Shown: positions 35,349 through 43,662 of the stretch, piece by piece
Position numbering within the stretch: position 1 is the stretch's first letter
Layout of the letters: each line of letters begins with the position of its first letter
Source: Bacteroidaceae bacterium
Lineage (GTDB): Bacteria; Bacteroidota; Bacteroidia; Bacteroidales; Bacteroidaceae
Length of the DNA: 47,283 nt
Assembly (NCBI GenBank): GCA_017458585.1
Contig: JAFTAJ010000009.1
Span: forward strand, 1 to 47,283
Direction: 5' to 3'
Made by a program: the position numbers and the translations under genes
The notes under the pieces: generated by a model
Told to the model about the DNA's origin: nothing
What the model saw: the letters and a program-made list of their open reading frames with translations, nothing else
Databases searched by the model: none

Positions 35349-35393
35349 AAGCGTGGGTCTCTTCACTGTGAGAGGCTCACGCTTTTGCTTTTT
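35349..35393 (+). terminator. Terminator after rubrerythrin
   Basis: AGCGTG and GTCTC on the 5' side pair with GAGA and CACGCT on the 3' side, with a loop of about 8 nt, followed by TTTTGCTTTTTC. Confidence 0.78.
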
Positions 35394-35511
35394 CTCGTTT
35401 CCTGGCGAAAATAATTAACAAATCAAATGCTAATAAGGGGGTAAATCTATAAAAATTCTTAAAGAAAGTAATTATTTGGCCTTTTAACATTTTATATTAT
35501 TATATAATGTC

Positions 35512-35519
35512 TAACTTTG
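35512..35519 (+). promoter_or_regulatory. Promoter -7 element before the Tyr/Trp-rich protein gene
   Basis: TAACTTTG matches TAnnTTTG, 26 bp before the ATG at 35546. The AT-rich 80 bp upstream contains ATTT at the -33 position, a weak match. Confidence 0.55.
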
Positions 35520-35545
35520 CAACGTCAACGTAAACATATTGCGCT

Positions 35546-36799
35546 ATGAAAACATCCGTACTTTTTCTTGGTTTGGCTATTCTGCTGCCGATGGCGGCGA
35601 ATGCGCAGGACGATGTGTACTACATCCCCTCAAAGGACATCCGCAAGGTAACCACCACTGACGGCACCCTTGTCCCCACTACTACAACGGCCGATAAGGC
35701 ACAGTATTATGAGGAGACAAGAGATGTTGATGACTACAACCGTCGTGGCAGCGTTGCCACAGATACTGTGGACTATGAAAGCGATGAGGTAACCAGAACC
35801 GTCGAGAGCACGTTTGACGACAGTTCCGACGATGTGGCATACCCCTACACCAAGCTTGTGATGCGTTTCCATAGCCCTCATGTGGGCTACATCGTGAGCA
35901 GCCCATACTACTGGGATATATGCTACGGTGATGTGTGGGACGTTTACTACGACGGCTGGGCTGCCTATGTGCCGAGCTACACATATTGGAGCTACACCTA
36001 TGACCCATGGTACTACAACCGCTGGCATTTCCGCACCTGCTGGGACTTTACCTGGGGGTGGTATGACCCGTGGTACTACCGTTCCTACTGGGGCTGGGGC
36101 CGCCCGATCTACTGGGGCTGGAGCCGTCCTTACTACTATCATCACCACCACTACTACAGCCGTCCCGCATGGGGTCGTGGCTATAGTCGCTACGCTCCGG
36201 GCTTCGGCCATCACGGCGGTCGCGCCTTTGCAGGCCGCGGTATGGACAGGCCTCGTGCAGACTTCGGTGGTAGGATAGGCGGTGGACGTTCCGGTGTAGG
36301 TGCTCCCTCTCGTGGTGCTGGCAGTCGTCCTCTCTCAGGAGTGTTCCGTGGTAATCGTGAGCCTATTTCACATGCCAATGCTCAGATGAGCCGTGGTACA
36401 CGTCATACTGGTCCCAACTCAGTAATGCGCAGCGACAACAATATCTCTCGCAACGGCGGAGGTGGCATCTCTCGCGGCGGACGTATCACTCCGGGCAATG
36501 CCGACCGTCAGCGTTCCAGCCAGGTACAGCGTAGGCCGGACACCAACCGCGCTCCTTCTACTATCAACCGTAGCCCTAGTACTCAGAGCCGTCCGAGCAC
36601 CCGCTCGTCTGTTCCCTCGAGTGTAGGACGTAGCGGTGGTGGCAGCAGTCATTCTTCCGGTGGTTTTGGTGGCGGCGGCAGCATAGGCCGCAGTTCATCA
36701 CCCTCCCATAGCGGCGGTGGTGGAGGTGGCATCTCTCGCGGTGGCGGAGGTGGCGGCTCACACGGTGGCGGCGGAGTATCCCGCGGTGGCCGCAGATAG
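35546..36799 (+). CDS. Exported low-complexity Tyr/Trp- and Gly/Arg-rich protein
   Basis: A 417-residue protein with a signal peptide (MKTSVLFLGLAILLPMAANA). Residues about 22-100 are Thr/Asp-rich. Residues about 115-210 are extremely rich in Tyr and Trp (WSYTYDPWYYNRWHF, YYYHHHHYYSRPAWG) with a run of four His. Residues about 210-417 are Gly/Ser/Arg-rich, becoming GGGGGG and SRGG tracts at the end. No known domain is recognised. Such composition resembles adhesive, phase-separating or nucleic-acid-binding proteins; the four-His run might bind metal. It has its own promoter and a terminator at 36824-36856. Confidence 0.75.
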   Translation: MKTSVLFLGLAILLPMAANAQDDVYYIPSKDIRKVTTTDGTLVPTTTTADKAQYYEETRDVDDYNRRGSVATDTVDYESDEVTRTVESTFDDSSDDVAYPYTKLVMRFHSPHVGYIVSSPYYWDICYGDVWDVYYDGWAAYVPSYTYWSYTYDPWYYNRWHFRTCWDFTWGWYDPWYYRSYWGWGRPIYWGWSRPYYYHHHHYYSRPAWGRGYSRYAPGFGHHGGRAFAGRGMDRPRADFGGRIGGGRSGVGAPSRGAGSRPLSGVFRGNREPISHANAQMSRGTRHTGPNSVMRSDNNISRNGGGGISRGGRITPGNADRQRSSQVQRRPDTNRAPSTINRSPSTQSRPSTRSSVPSSVGRSGGGSSHSSGGFGGGGSIGRSSSPSHSGGGGGGISRGGGGGGSHGGGGVSRGGRR

Positions 36800-36823
36800 C
36801 ATATCATTTTCTTCTTACGCATA

Positions 36824-36857
36824 GAGAGGCGGGGCGCAGCCTCGTCTCTCATTTTTC
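36824..36857 (+). terminator. Terminator after the Tyr/Trp-rich protein gene
   Basis: A long hairpin GAGAG-G-CG-G-GGC-GCA-GCC-T-CG-T-CTCTC (36824-36850) with two G-T pairs and a 3-nt loop is followed by ATTTTTC. Confidence 0.82.
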
Positions 36858-36896
36858 AATTTTTCAATTCTTCAACTCTTCAATTTTTCAATTCTT
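36857..36896. repeat. TTCAATT/TTCAACT repeats before the OmpP1-like gene
   Basis: Five TTTTTCAA / TTCTTCAA units lie between the terminator and the ATG, with no separate ribosome binding site visible. Confidence 0.8.
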
Positions 36897-38450
36897 ATGA
36901 AAGCTTTTCTCTGTTCTATATTCACTTTTCTCTGTTCTCTTACATTTGCTCAGGATATCTACCAGGTGGCTGAGCTTAGTGCTACAGATCTTAATGGTAC
37001 GGCACGCTACGTCGGAATGGGTGGTGCTATGAGCTCCCTCGGTGGCGACCTCTCGGTGATGTCGTCCAATCCCGCAGCCATAGGCCTCTATCGTCGCAAC
37101 GACGTGGCAGCCACAGCAAGTCTCGTCACCATGCCCGGCAGCCATAAGTTTGACGGCAATAAGCCCACCTATGTTTCTTTCGACCAGATAGGCTTCGTGT
37201 GTTCCATCCCCAGTAGTGGCAACAGCCTGCGCTATATCAACTTTGGCATTAACTACCATAAGCACCACGACTTCAATCAGCTACTCAATGCCGACAACAA
37301 TCTCGCTGCCGCTGGCTATGCCTCGCAGACATGGCAACTTGCCGACCTCTGCAACAGCTGGGGTGGGGCAGATAAGGCCACTCCGCTGGCAAAGATGGCC
37401 TACGCTGGGCATTTGCTTGGCGAGGATGGTGGCAATTACACCGCTTACAATGCATGGGGCAACAGTTATGGCAAAGCCCGTTGGGGCAGCAACCATGCTT
37501 TCGATTTCAATATTTCTGCCAATATCAAGGATCAGTTCTATATTGGATTCACTGCCACGGCATACAATGTGAAGCAGAAGAGCTACATGCTCTACGGCGA
37601 GGGACTGCTTGATGTTGACCTTAACAAGGATGGCGACTACGCTGTTGATAATTACAGCAGGCTCACGGGCAATGGCTTCGACATGAAGGTCGGCTTTATC
37701 GTGCGTCCTGTGAAGGAGAGCAACTTTAAGGTTGGCGTGACATTGACCACGCCGACATGGTATGAGCTCAGCTATCGCTATGACCCGTGTCTTGGTTCTT
37801 ATACAAAAAGCTACGACGATGTTGTTGTGTTGCCTCCTCCTGATACTTACCTTGACTATGACTACAACGTGCGCACTCCGTGGAAAGTAGGTGTTAGCCT
37901 GGGCAACACGTTCTTTAACCGCCTGGCTGTCGGTGCCGAGTATGAGTTTGCTGACTACAGCTCATGCTCTGTTTCTTACGACGACTTTGACGACGACTAT
38001 GACTGGAATTTTAACTGGAATCATCAGACCAAGGACCGCGAGCTTAACAAGCAACTCGACAATTACCTCAAGGGTACTCACACTCTCAAGTTCGGTGCCG
38101 AGCTCATGGTAACTCCCAATCTGTACCTCCGTGGCGGATACAACCATGTTACTCCTGCCATTGAGAAGGACGCGTGGCTCAACCATTTCATCAACAGTGC
38201 TTCTGTTGATGTTGCTACCAACACCGACTACCTCAACCTCGGTGGCATCAACCGTTACACGGCTGGCATTGGCCTCAAGTTCGGCAAGTTCTACGCCGAC
38301 GCCACATGGCTCTACCAGCATCAGCGCGGCACCCTTTATGCTTTCAATGCTGCTGAAGACCCTGCCGTGCCGGATGTTAACGCATGCCCTGCCAATCGTG
38401 TCAGCCTCAACCGCTCCCAGGTGATGCTGACTATGGGATATCGTTTCTAA
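36897..38450 (+). CDS. OmpP1/FadL-like outer-membrane transport protein
   Basis: A 517-residue beta-barrel. The signal peptide (MKAFLCSIFTFLCSLTFA) is itself made of two near-identical 13-bp DNA units (TTTTCTCTGTTCT), giving FLCSIFTFLCS. The mature start QDIYQVAELSATDLNGTARYVGMGGAMSSLGGDLSVMSSNPAAIGLYRR is the N-terminal hatch pattern of FadL-type barrels. Alternating strands follow, and the end MLTMGYRF is a barrel-terminal Phe. Substrates are unknown; fatty acids or hydrophobic compounds are typical for the family. The stop codon overlaps a copy of the 39-bp dispersed repeat. Confidence 0.8.
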   Translation: MKAFLCSIFTFLCSLTFAQDIYQVAELSATDLNGTARYVGMGGAMSSLGGDLSVMSSNPAAIGLYRRNDVAATASLVTMPGSHKFDGNKPTYVSFDQIGFVCSIPSSGNSLRYINFGINYHKHHDFNQLLNADNNLAAAGYASQTWQLADLCNSWGGADKATPLAKMAYAGHLLGEDGGNYTAYNAWGNSYGKARWGSNHAFDFNISANIKDQFYIGFTATAYNVKQKSYMLYGEGLLDVDLNKDGDYAVDNYSRLTGNGFDMKVGFIVRPVKESNFKVGVTLTTPTWYELSYRYDPCLGSYTKSYDDVVVLPPPDTYLDYDYNVRTPWKVGVSLGNTFFNRLAVGAEYEFADYSSCSVSYDDFDDDYDWNFNWNHQTKDRELNKQLDNYLKGTHTLKFGAELMVTPNLYLRGGYNHVTPAIEKDAWLNHFINSASVDVATNTDYLNLGGINRYTAGIGLKFGKFYADATWLYQHQRGTLYAFNAAEDPAVPDVNACPANRVSLNRSQVMLTMGYRF

Positions 38451-38506
38451 ATAGCTAAATAACTAAATAGTACATAAATAGTAAATAGTAAATTGTCAAA
38501 TAGTAA
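38449..38506. repeat. 39-bp dispersed repeat, copy 2, plus GTAAATA units
   Basis: 38449-38487 is identical to 3505-3543 and begins inside the stop codon of the preceding gene. Three more TAGTAAAT units continue to the next start codon. Confidence 0.85.
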
Positions 38507-39004
38507 ATGAAAAAACTCTTCTTCCTCCTTCTCTGTTCTTTGGCTTTCACTGCCTCTGCTCAAAAGATAGCCAACACCTTCTGGGAGAGCAAATTTGGTG
38601 TCACCAGTGAGGAGGTGTACAACAATCTTCTTGCTGCGGGGCTGCAGCCTATTGTCAGCGATGACGCCATCTATCTGCAGGACAACGTGGTCTATAGCAT
38701 CCCCTTCCACACCATCGGCTTCAAGTTCACCGCCGAGGATGCCTTCTACAATGTCTTCGGTTACACCAAGTTCGCCGACAAGAAGGAGGCCGCCGATTTC
38801 TTCGACGATGCCTATGCCAAGGTGCGGGAGCAGTATCCCAACGTGCAGACTATGAGTCGCACCGAGGGAGTGATAAAGCTATACGCCTATGCCGATGCGG
38901 ATAGCGGTGACGCTTTCTCCATCGGGCTCTACAAGGGCAACGGGGCCTACTTCGTGCGCCTCAACATCTTCAGCGACTACCTATTGAAGCGTGAGAAGAA
39001 GTAA
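38507..39004 (+). CDS. Small exported protein of unknown function
   Basis: A 165-residue protein with signal peptide MKKLFFLLLCSLAFTASA. The mature part is a compact alpha/beta-looking domain with several aromatic residues (FTAEDAFYNVFGYTKFADKKEAADFFDDAY). The charged tail ends KREKK. I do not recognise a family. Its stop codon is immediately followed by the ATG of the ABC exporter (TAAATG), so the two are almost certainly translated from one mRNA. It may be a partner of the exporter or of the barrel encoded upstream. Confidence 0.8.
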   Translation: MKKLFFLLLCSLAFTASAQKIANTFWESKFGVTSEEVYNNLLAAGLQPIVSDDAIYLQDNVVYSIPFHTIGFKFTAEDAFYNVFGYTKFADKKEAADFFDDAYAKVREQYPNVQTMSRTEGVIKLYAYADADSGDAFSIGLYKGNGAYFVRLNIFSDYLLKREKK

Positions 39005-40795
39005 ATGTCTCTTCTGAAACTCTTTAAGAAGCTTTGGCCTTTTGTGAGGCCCTACAGATGGCTTGTGGCCTGCACATTGGTGTTAACGCTGTTTGGTTCT
39101 ACCATTGCGCAGGTCAACGCCATTGTGCTTGACCGTACTGTCGATGCCATCAACGAGCTCGTCATGAGCGGTGGTCTCAGCTGGCGCCGAGCCTCAGGCA
39201 TCCTCCTTGTCATCACTATTGTGCTGCTAGGCAAGGAGCTGCTTGCCGTCATCATCTCCTACGCCCAGAACTTCTTCGGCGAGAAGATACGCACCTTCGT
39301 CTCCCGCGACCTTGCCCAGCGAGCCGTTGACCGCATCCTCAGCTACCGCATGGCCTTCTTCTCGCGCAGCGGCAACGAGGCGGGCAAGCTGCAGACGCGC
39401 ATCGACCAGGGCGTGGGCAGTCTCTCCACCACCGTGCAAAACACATTTATCGACCTGCTGCCCCTGTTCACCTCTGCGCTGCTGGCACTGATACTCATGT
39501 TTCTCGCCAACTTCTACGTAGGCCTCACCGCCTCCGTCATCGTGCCCGTCTATATATACATCACCGTGCGGCAGGCACGTCGCCTGCGTGGTTGGCGCGA
39601 GCAGATGCGCAGTTACCGCGAACAGAAGAGCCACGGCATCGTCAATATCATTGAGAGCATCAATGTCATCAAGTCATTCAACCGTGAGCGCATCGAGAGC
39701 GACAAGCAACTCAACATACAGACGCAGCTCACCGACAACCAGCTTCGCACTCGCAAGGTGATGCTCTACTTCGACGGCTGGAAACGCTTCGTCCAGCAGA
39801 TGGGCACCGTCCTCATCATCATCCTCACCGCCTACCTCGTACTCATCAACTATCCTGGCATGACCATTGGTAAGATAATGTATCACGTCATGCTCTTTGC
39901 CAACGTCACCGCGCCCATCACCCAGTTGCAGCGCATCTTCGACACCCTCAACGACGCTCTCATCTATGCGGAAGGCTATTTCTCCGTCATCGAGTCGGAG
40001 CCCGACGTGGAGCCTGCGGGCCACTATCGCCCCGAGCACATAGAAGGTAAGCTGGAGCTGCAGCACGTTGACTTCACCTATCCCAACGGCACCCACGCTC
40101 TCCACGATATCAATATGGTCATCGAGCCCAACCATATCACTGCCTTCGTGGGACTTAGTGGTGCGGGCAAGAGTACCATAATCAATCTGCTCGACAAATT
40201 CTACGAGCCGCAGGAGGGCCGCATCCTCCTCGACGGCGTTGACCTGCAGGATTACGACACCCAGTACCTGCGCGACCATATCGGACTCGTGCTGCAGAAA
40301 AATCATATCTTCGACGGCACCATAATGGAGAACATACGCTATGGCAATCCCAATGCCACCGACCAAGAGGTGGAGGAGGCAGCCCGCAAGGCATATATCT
40401 ACGACCAGGTGATGGCTCTGCCCAATGGCTTCCAGTCGCAGGCGCAGCAGCTCAGCGGCGGACAGCAACAGCGTATAGCCATCGCCCGCATGTTTCTCAA
40501 GAATCCCCCCATCATCTTCCTCGACGAGCCCACCGCCTCCCTCGATGCCGTGGCCACCGAGCAGATCAAGAACAGCCTCGACGCCATCAAGCAGGGGCGC
40601 ACCGTCATCATTATCTCCCATTCCATCTCGCAGATTATCGACAGCGACCTTGTCTATGCACTGCGCGAGGGCAGAGTAGAGCAGAGCGGTGACCCCGACA
40701 CCCTCTACCGCAAAGGAGGCATCTATAAAGACATCGTTGATGCCTCAGCCCGCAGCCTTAACGTTGACAAACTCGCCAAAACAATAAGCCAGTAA
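39005..40795 (+). CDS. ABC exporter, fused membrane and ATPase domains (MsbA-like)
   Basis: A 596-residue half-transporter, working as a homodimer in the inner membrane. Six membrane helices (about 1-320) have typical exporter positions: TLFGSTIAQVNAIV, LLALILMFLANFYVGL and an ITAYLVLINYPG segment. The ATPase domain has Walker A GLSGAGKST, Q-loop, signature LSGGQQQR, Walker B IIFLDEPTASLD with catalytic Glu, and the H-loop IISHSISQI. It probably exports a lipid, peptide or drug; MsbA proper is essential for LPS, but this may be a paralogue. It follows the small protein gene with no gap. Confidence 0.9.
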   Translation: MSLLKLFKKLWPFVRPYRWLVACTLVLTLFGSTIAQVNAIVLDRTVDAINELVMSGGLSWRRASGILLVITIVLLGKELLAVIISYAQNFFGEKIRTFVSRDLAQRAVDRILSYRMAFFSRSGNEAGKLQTRIDQGVGSLSTTVQNTFIDLLPLFTSALLALILMFLANFYVGLTASVIVPVYIYITVRQARRLRGWREQMRSYREQKSHGIVNIIESINVIKSFNRERIESDKQLNIQTQLTDNQLRTRKVMLYFDGWKRFVQQMGTVLIIILTAYLVLINYPGMTIGKIMYHVMLFANVTAPITQLQRIFDTLNDALIYAEGYFSVIESEPDVEPAGHYRPEHIEGKLELQHVDFTYPNGTHALHDINMVIEPNHITAFVGLSGAGKSTIINLLDKFYEPQEGRILLDGVDLQDYDTQYLRDHIGLVLQKNHIFDGTIMENIRYGNPNATDQEVEEAARKAYIYDQVMALPNGFQSQAQQLSGGQQQRIAIARMFLKNPPIIFLDEPTASLDAVATEQIKNSLDAIKQGRTVIIISHSISQIIDSDLVYALREGRVEQSGDPDTLYRKGGIYKDIVDASARSLNVDKLAKTISQ

Positions 40796-40810
40796 GAAAA
40801 TTTTCATTTT

Positions 40811-40864
40811 TTGAACTTTCGAACTTTCGAACTCCCGAACTTTCGAACTTTTTTCTTACCTTTG
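40811..40864 (+). promoter_or_regulatory. TTTCGAAC repeats carrying a promoter -7 element
   Basis: Five GAACTTTC-type units (reverse complement of the 203-277 family) lead to TACCTTTG at 40857-40864, matching TAnnTTTG, 30 bp before the ATG at 40894. The repeats occupy the -33 region and no TTTG is found there. Confidence 0.6.
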
Positions 40865-40893
40865 CACCAAAATAACACAAACACACAAATATC

Positions 40894-43635
40894 ATGAAAA
40901 AATTTCTCTTCACCCTCACCCTCACACTCGCACTCTTCACCACCGCCCAGGCCAAAGATTACGAAATTCATGTCGGCGACGTGCATGTATCCGACTCAAA
41001 CAAAAACAACATCAATCCTACAGGCAAGTCATCGGGAACCATTTGGTATGACAGCGAAGAAAACACGCTCTACTTCAAAGGTGTCACGATGGAGATCGAA
41101 AACTGTTGTATAGAAATTTTTCAGCAAGATGTTACCATATATTTTGAAGGTACCAATGAGCTTACCTCAATATATAGTTCTACTCTTTATACAGAGTTTC
41201 CTATAACTCTTGATGGTCCTAACGTTGGGACAAATGCCAAAGTTAATCTTACAGCCAAGGGGGGGGCACGCGCCATAAACTTCAACTGTGCTGGCGACCT
41301 GAACATCTGGGGCATATACCTTACTGCCAAATCCGAGCAGGCCGTTGCAATCCAAGGCTCTACCGCCGGCAAGTACTGTGAACTCTGGACTTCTTGCGCA
41401 GAAATTGAAGCCACCTCAGCCGATGGTAAGCCTGCCGTAGCAGGGTTCAACAACTGGTATATGCAGGACTATGCCAAACTGACCGGAGGTGACAAATACA
41501 ATCTGGCTAACAAGCGTACAGAGGATACAAACGGCAATGTCGTCTCGAAAATCACGTTGCATAACGGCCTTTACGTGGCTGGACAAATGGTGCGTGCAGA
41601 CGCCACCTCCACCTGGGCTGTAACTCCCTCGGGCCTTACCTCTGGCACCATCAAATACAGCAACGAAAAGCTCACCCTTGACGGTGTAAATTACAATGGA
41701 AGTGAAATATTTGTGAACAATTTTAATGTCCCTGACCTTACCATCGAATGTACAGGCACCAATGTGGTAAATACAGGAAACGCTGGATTGTACTTCTCGA
41801 AGAACACCACCCTTGCGGGTAGCGGCACCCTGAGTCTTACTGCGTCTTCAAGTGGTATTGTGACTGGTGCAAACGTGACAGTGAATATGGCTGTTCTTAT
41901 GGTGCAAAGTAAAACACAATCTGGCTTTAATGGTGGTCTCTCTGGCACACTCACGCTCAAGAAATATAATGAAAACAGTAGCTATCTCTTTGCCGGAGAA
42001 AAAGCCAATATCAAAGCAAAAAATCTGGTGATGGACGGCATGGACATCTATTCCTCAGGCCATTATTATAATAAGAATGAGAAAGCCGTTTGTGTTAACG
42101 GATACGTTGCCAGCAGCAGCGACCTGGCCCACGCCACATCGTTCGCCGCCACCAGCAAGCTGACTTATTACAACCTCTACGTTGGCGGCACACAGGTTAG
42201 CAGCGGCAACAGCAGCTACATCTACAGTCCTTATTTCAAGAAAGGCTACGCAATGTACGTGCGCAGCACCAACACTCTCACTCTCAGCGACGTGGAGTTT
42301 GAGGCAACCGGCGAGGATGCTCCCGTGGGCGTAAAGGTCGGCGGAGACATGGGCGATTTCACCATCAGTCTCTCCGGCGATTACCAGACTTGGAAAACCA
42401 CCAACGATGTCTTCGACATCCGCACCAACACCACCATTGGAGGTCTGTGTCCTAACGTGCAGCTCACCTCCACCAAGGAGAGCGGCATCTCCACGCGCGG
42501 CGGAGTCAATATCAAAGTCAAGACCACAGGATACTTCGGTGCCAAGGGAGCCAAGTACGGCTACTGGGGCAGCAGTGGAGACACCCTCACCCTCTCAAAG
42601 ACCGCCGACGATACATACTCTTATGCCTTCGAGGGCAACACAGCAACCATCAGCGTCTTCGATGATTTAATTCTCGACAATATGGACTTCGCATATCAGG
42701 AGGGGGACAACCTGCCTGGATGCTACATCCGCTCAGATATGGGTAGCATAAGGCAAAACGGCGGACAGGTAGCCTCAGGAAAAGTATCCTTTGCATCAAT
42801 CAAGGAACAGCTCCCCATCACCATCTGCGGCAAGCGGCTCAACAGAGTTTACCACGACAACAATCCCATCGCAGTGGGCCGTCCCGATATCTCCAGCAGC
42901 CCCACCAGCGTCATGTACTATCCCGACATCAAGACCCTCGTCCTCAACGACGCCACAATCGATTATGATGACTCCGGGACTATCTTATTTGATTATGACG
43001 CCAAGGCAACGGTAGAAGTAAAGTGCAATAACTCTATAAAGAGTACTGGCTATTCTGGTATTTACGTTAGCAATCGTGCCAACGTTACCTTTAATGGTGA
43101 TGGTATCCTTGATGTGGAAGCTAAATATATGGGCATCAATGCAAATGGTCTGAATAGCGTTACCACCATCACGGGTGATTTGTTGGTGAAAGCCAATGGC
43201 TCCCAATATGGCGTAGGTGGTCAGGGTCTGCATCAACAGAAATTGATAATTGATGGCAATGCCGTTATTGAATCGAACGCAATTGGTGGACTTTCAGAAT
43301 TAATTTTGCAGGGCACTCAGCAATTGGTGCAGCCCTCCGGAGCCGTTATAAAGACTGTTACATACGATGATGACGGCCATGGCTGGGGCGTCTATGCCAG
43401 CGAAGACTCCAAAGAGTTAGCCACAGACGTCGTAATCAGGAGCGTCAAGCTCGGTGATGTCAATCTCGACGGCCTGGTCAACACCGCCGACGTAGTCGCC
43501 GTCTATGCCTTCATCAATTATGGTGCCGAGAGCGGCATCGATCGCAAGTTCGCCAACGTCAATGGTGACGACGCCGTCAACACCGCCGACGTAGTAGCCA
43601 TCTACTCCATCATCATCAACGGCACCAGCGAATAA
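40894..43635 (+). CDS. Large exported repeat protein with C-terminal dockerin-like domain
   Basis: A 913-residue exported protein. The signal peptide is MKKFLFTLTLTLALFTTAQA. The body holds about four copies of a module of 200-220 residues, each opening with a strand like IHVGDVHV (about residue 26), LYVAGQMV (about 226), LYVGGTQV (about 428) and ITICGKRL (about 651). Each module then has a stretch like GTIWYD...NTLYFKGV or GTIKYSNEKLTLDGV, suggesting a beta-helix-type repeat surface fold with Ca or sugar binding. Residues 854-913 form a dockerin-type pair of EF-like loops (DVNLDGLVNTAD, NVNGDDAVNTAD), nearly the same as in the next gene. The dockerin loop pattern is real; partner and function are unknown. 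Confidence 0.8.
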   Translation: MKKFLFTLTLTLALFTTAQAKDYEIHVGDVHVSDSNKNNINPTGKSSGTIWYDSEENTLYFKGVTMEIENCCIEIFQQDVTIYFEGTNELTSIYSSTLYTEFPITLDGPNVGTNAKVNLTAKGGARAINFNCAGDLNIWGIYLTAKSEQAVAIQGSTAGKYCELWTSCAEIEATSADGKPAVAGFNNWYMQDYAKLTGGDKYNLANKRTEDTNGNVVSKITLHNGLYVAGQMVRADATSTWAVTPSGLTSGTIKYSNEKLTLDGVNYNGSEIFVNNFNVPDLTIECTGTNVVNTGNAGLYFSKNTTLAGSGTLSLTASSSGIVTGANVTVNMAVLMVQSKTQSGFNGGLSGTLTLKKYNENSSYLFAGEKANIKAKNLVMDGMDIYSSGHYYNKNEKAVCVNGYVASSSDLAHATSFAATSKLTYYNLYVGGTQVSSGNSSYIYSPYFKKGYAMYVRSTNTLTLSDVEFEATGEDAPVGVKVGGDMGDFTISLSGDYQTWKTTNDVFDIRTNTTIGGLCPNVQLTSTKESGISTRGGVNIKVKTTGYFGAKGAKYGYWGSSGDTLTLSKTADDTYSYAFEGNTATISVFDDLILDNMDFAYQEGDNLPGCYIRSDMGSIRQNGGQVASGKVSFASIKEQLPITICGKRLNRVYHDNNPIAVGRPDISSSPTSVMYYPDIKTLVLNDATIDYDDSGTILFDYDAKATVEVKCNNSIKSTGYSGIYVSNRANVTFNGDGILDVEAKYMGINANGLNSVTTITGDLLVKANGSQYGVGGQGLHQQKLIIDGNAVIESNAIGGLSELILQGTQQLVQPSGAVIKTVTYDDDGHGWGVYASEDSKELATDVVIRSVKLGDVNLDGLVNTADVVAVYAFINYGAESGIDRKFANVNGDDAVNTADVVAIYSIIINGTSE

Positions 43636-43662
43636 TAGTCGTATTCTTTAAGTTCGACAAAT

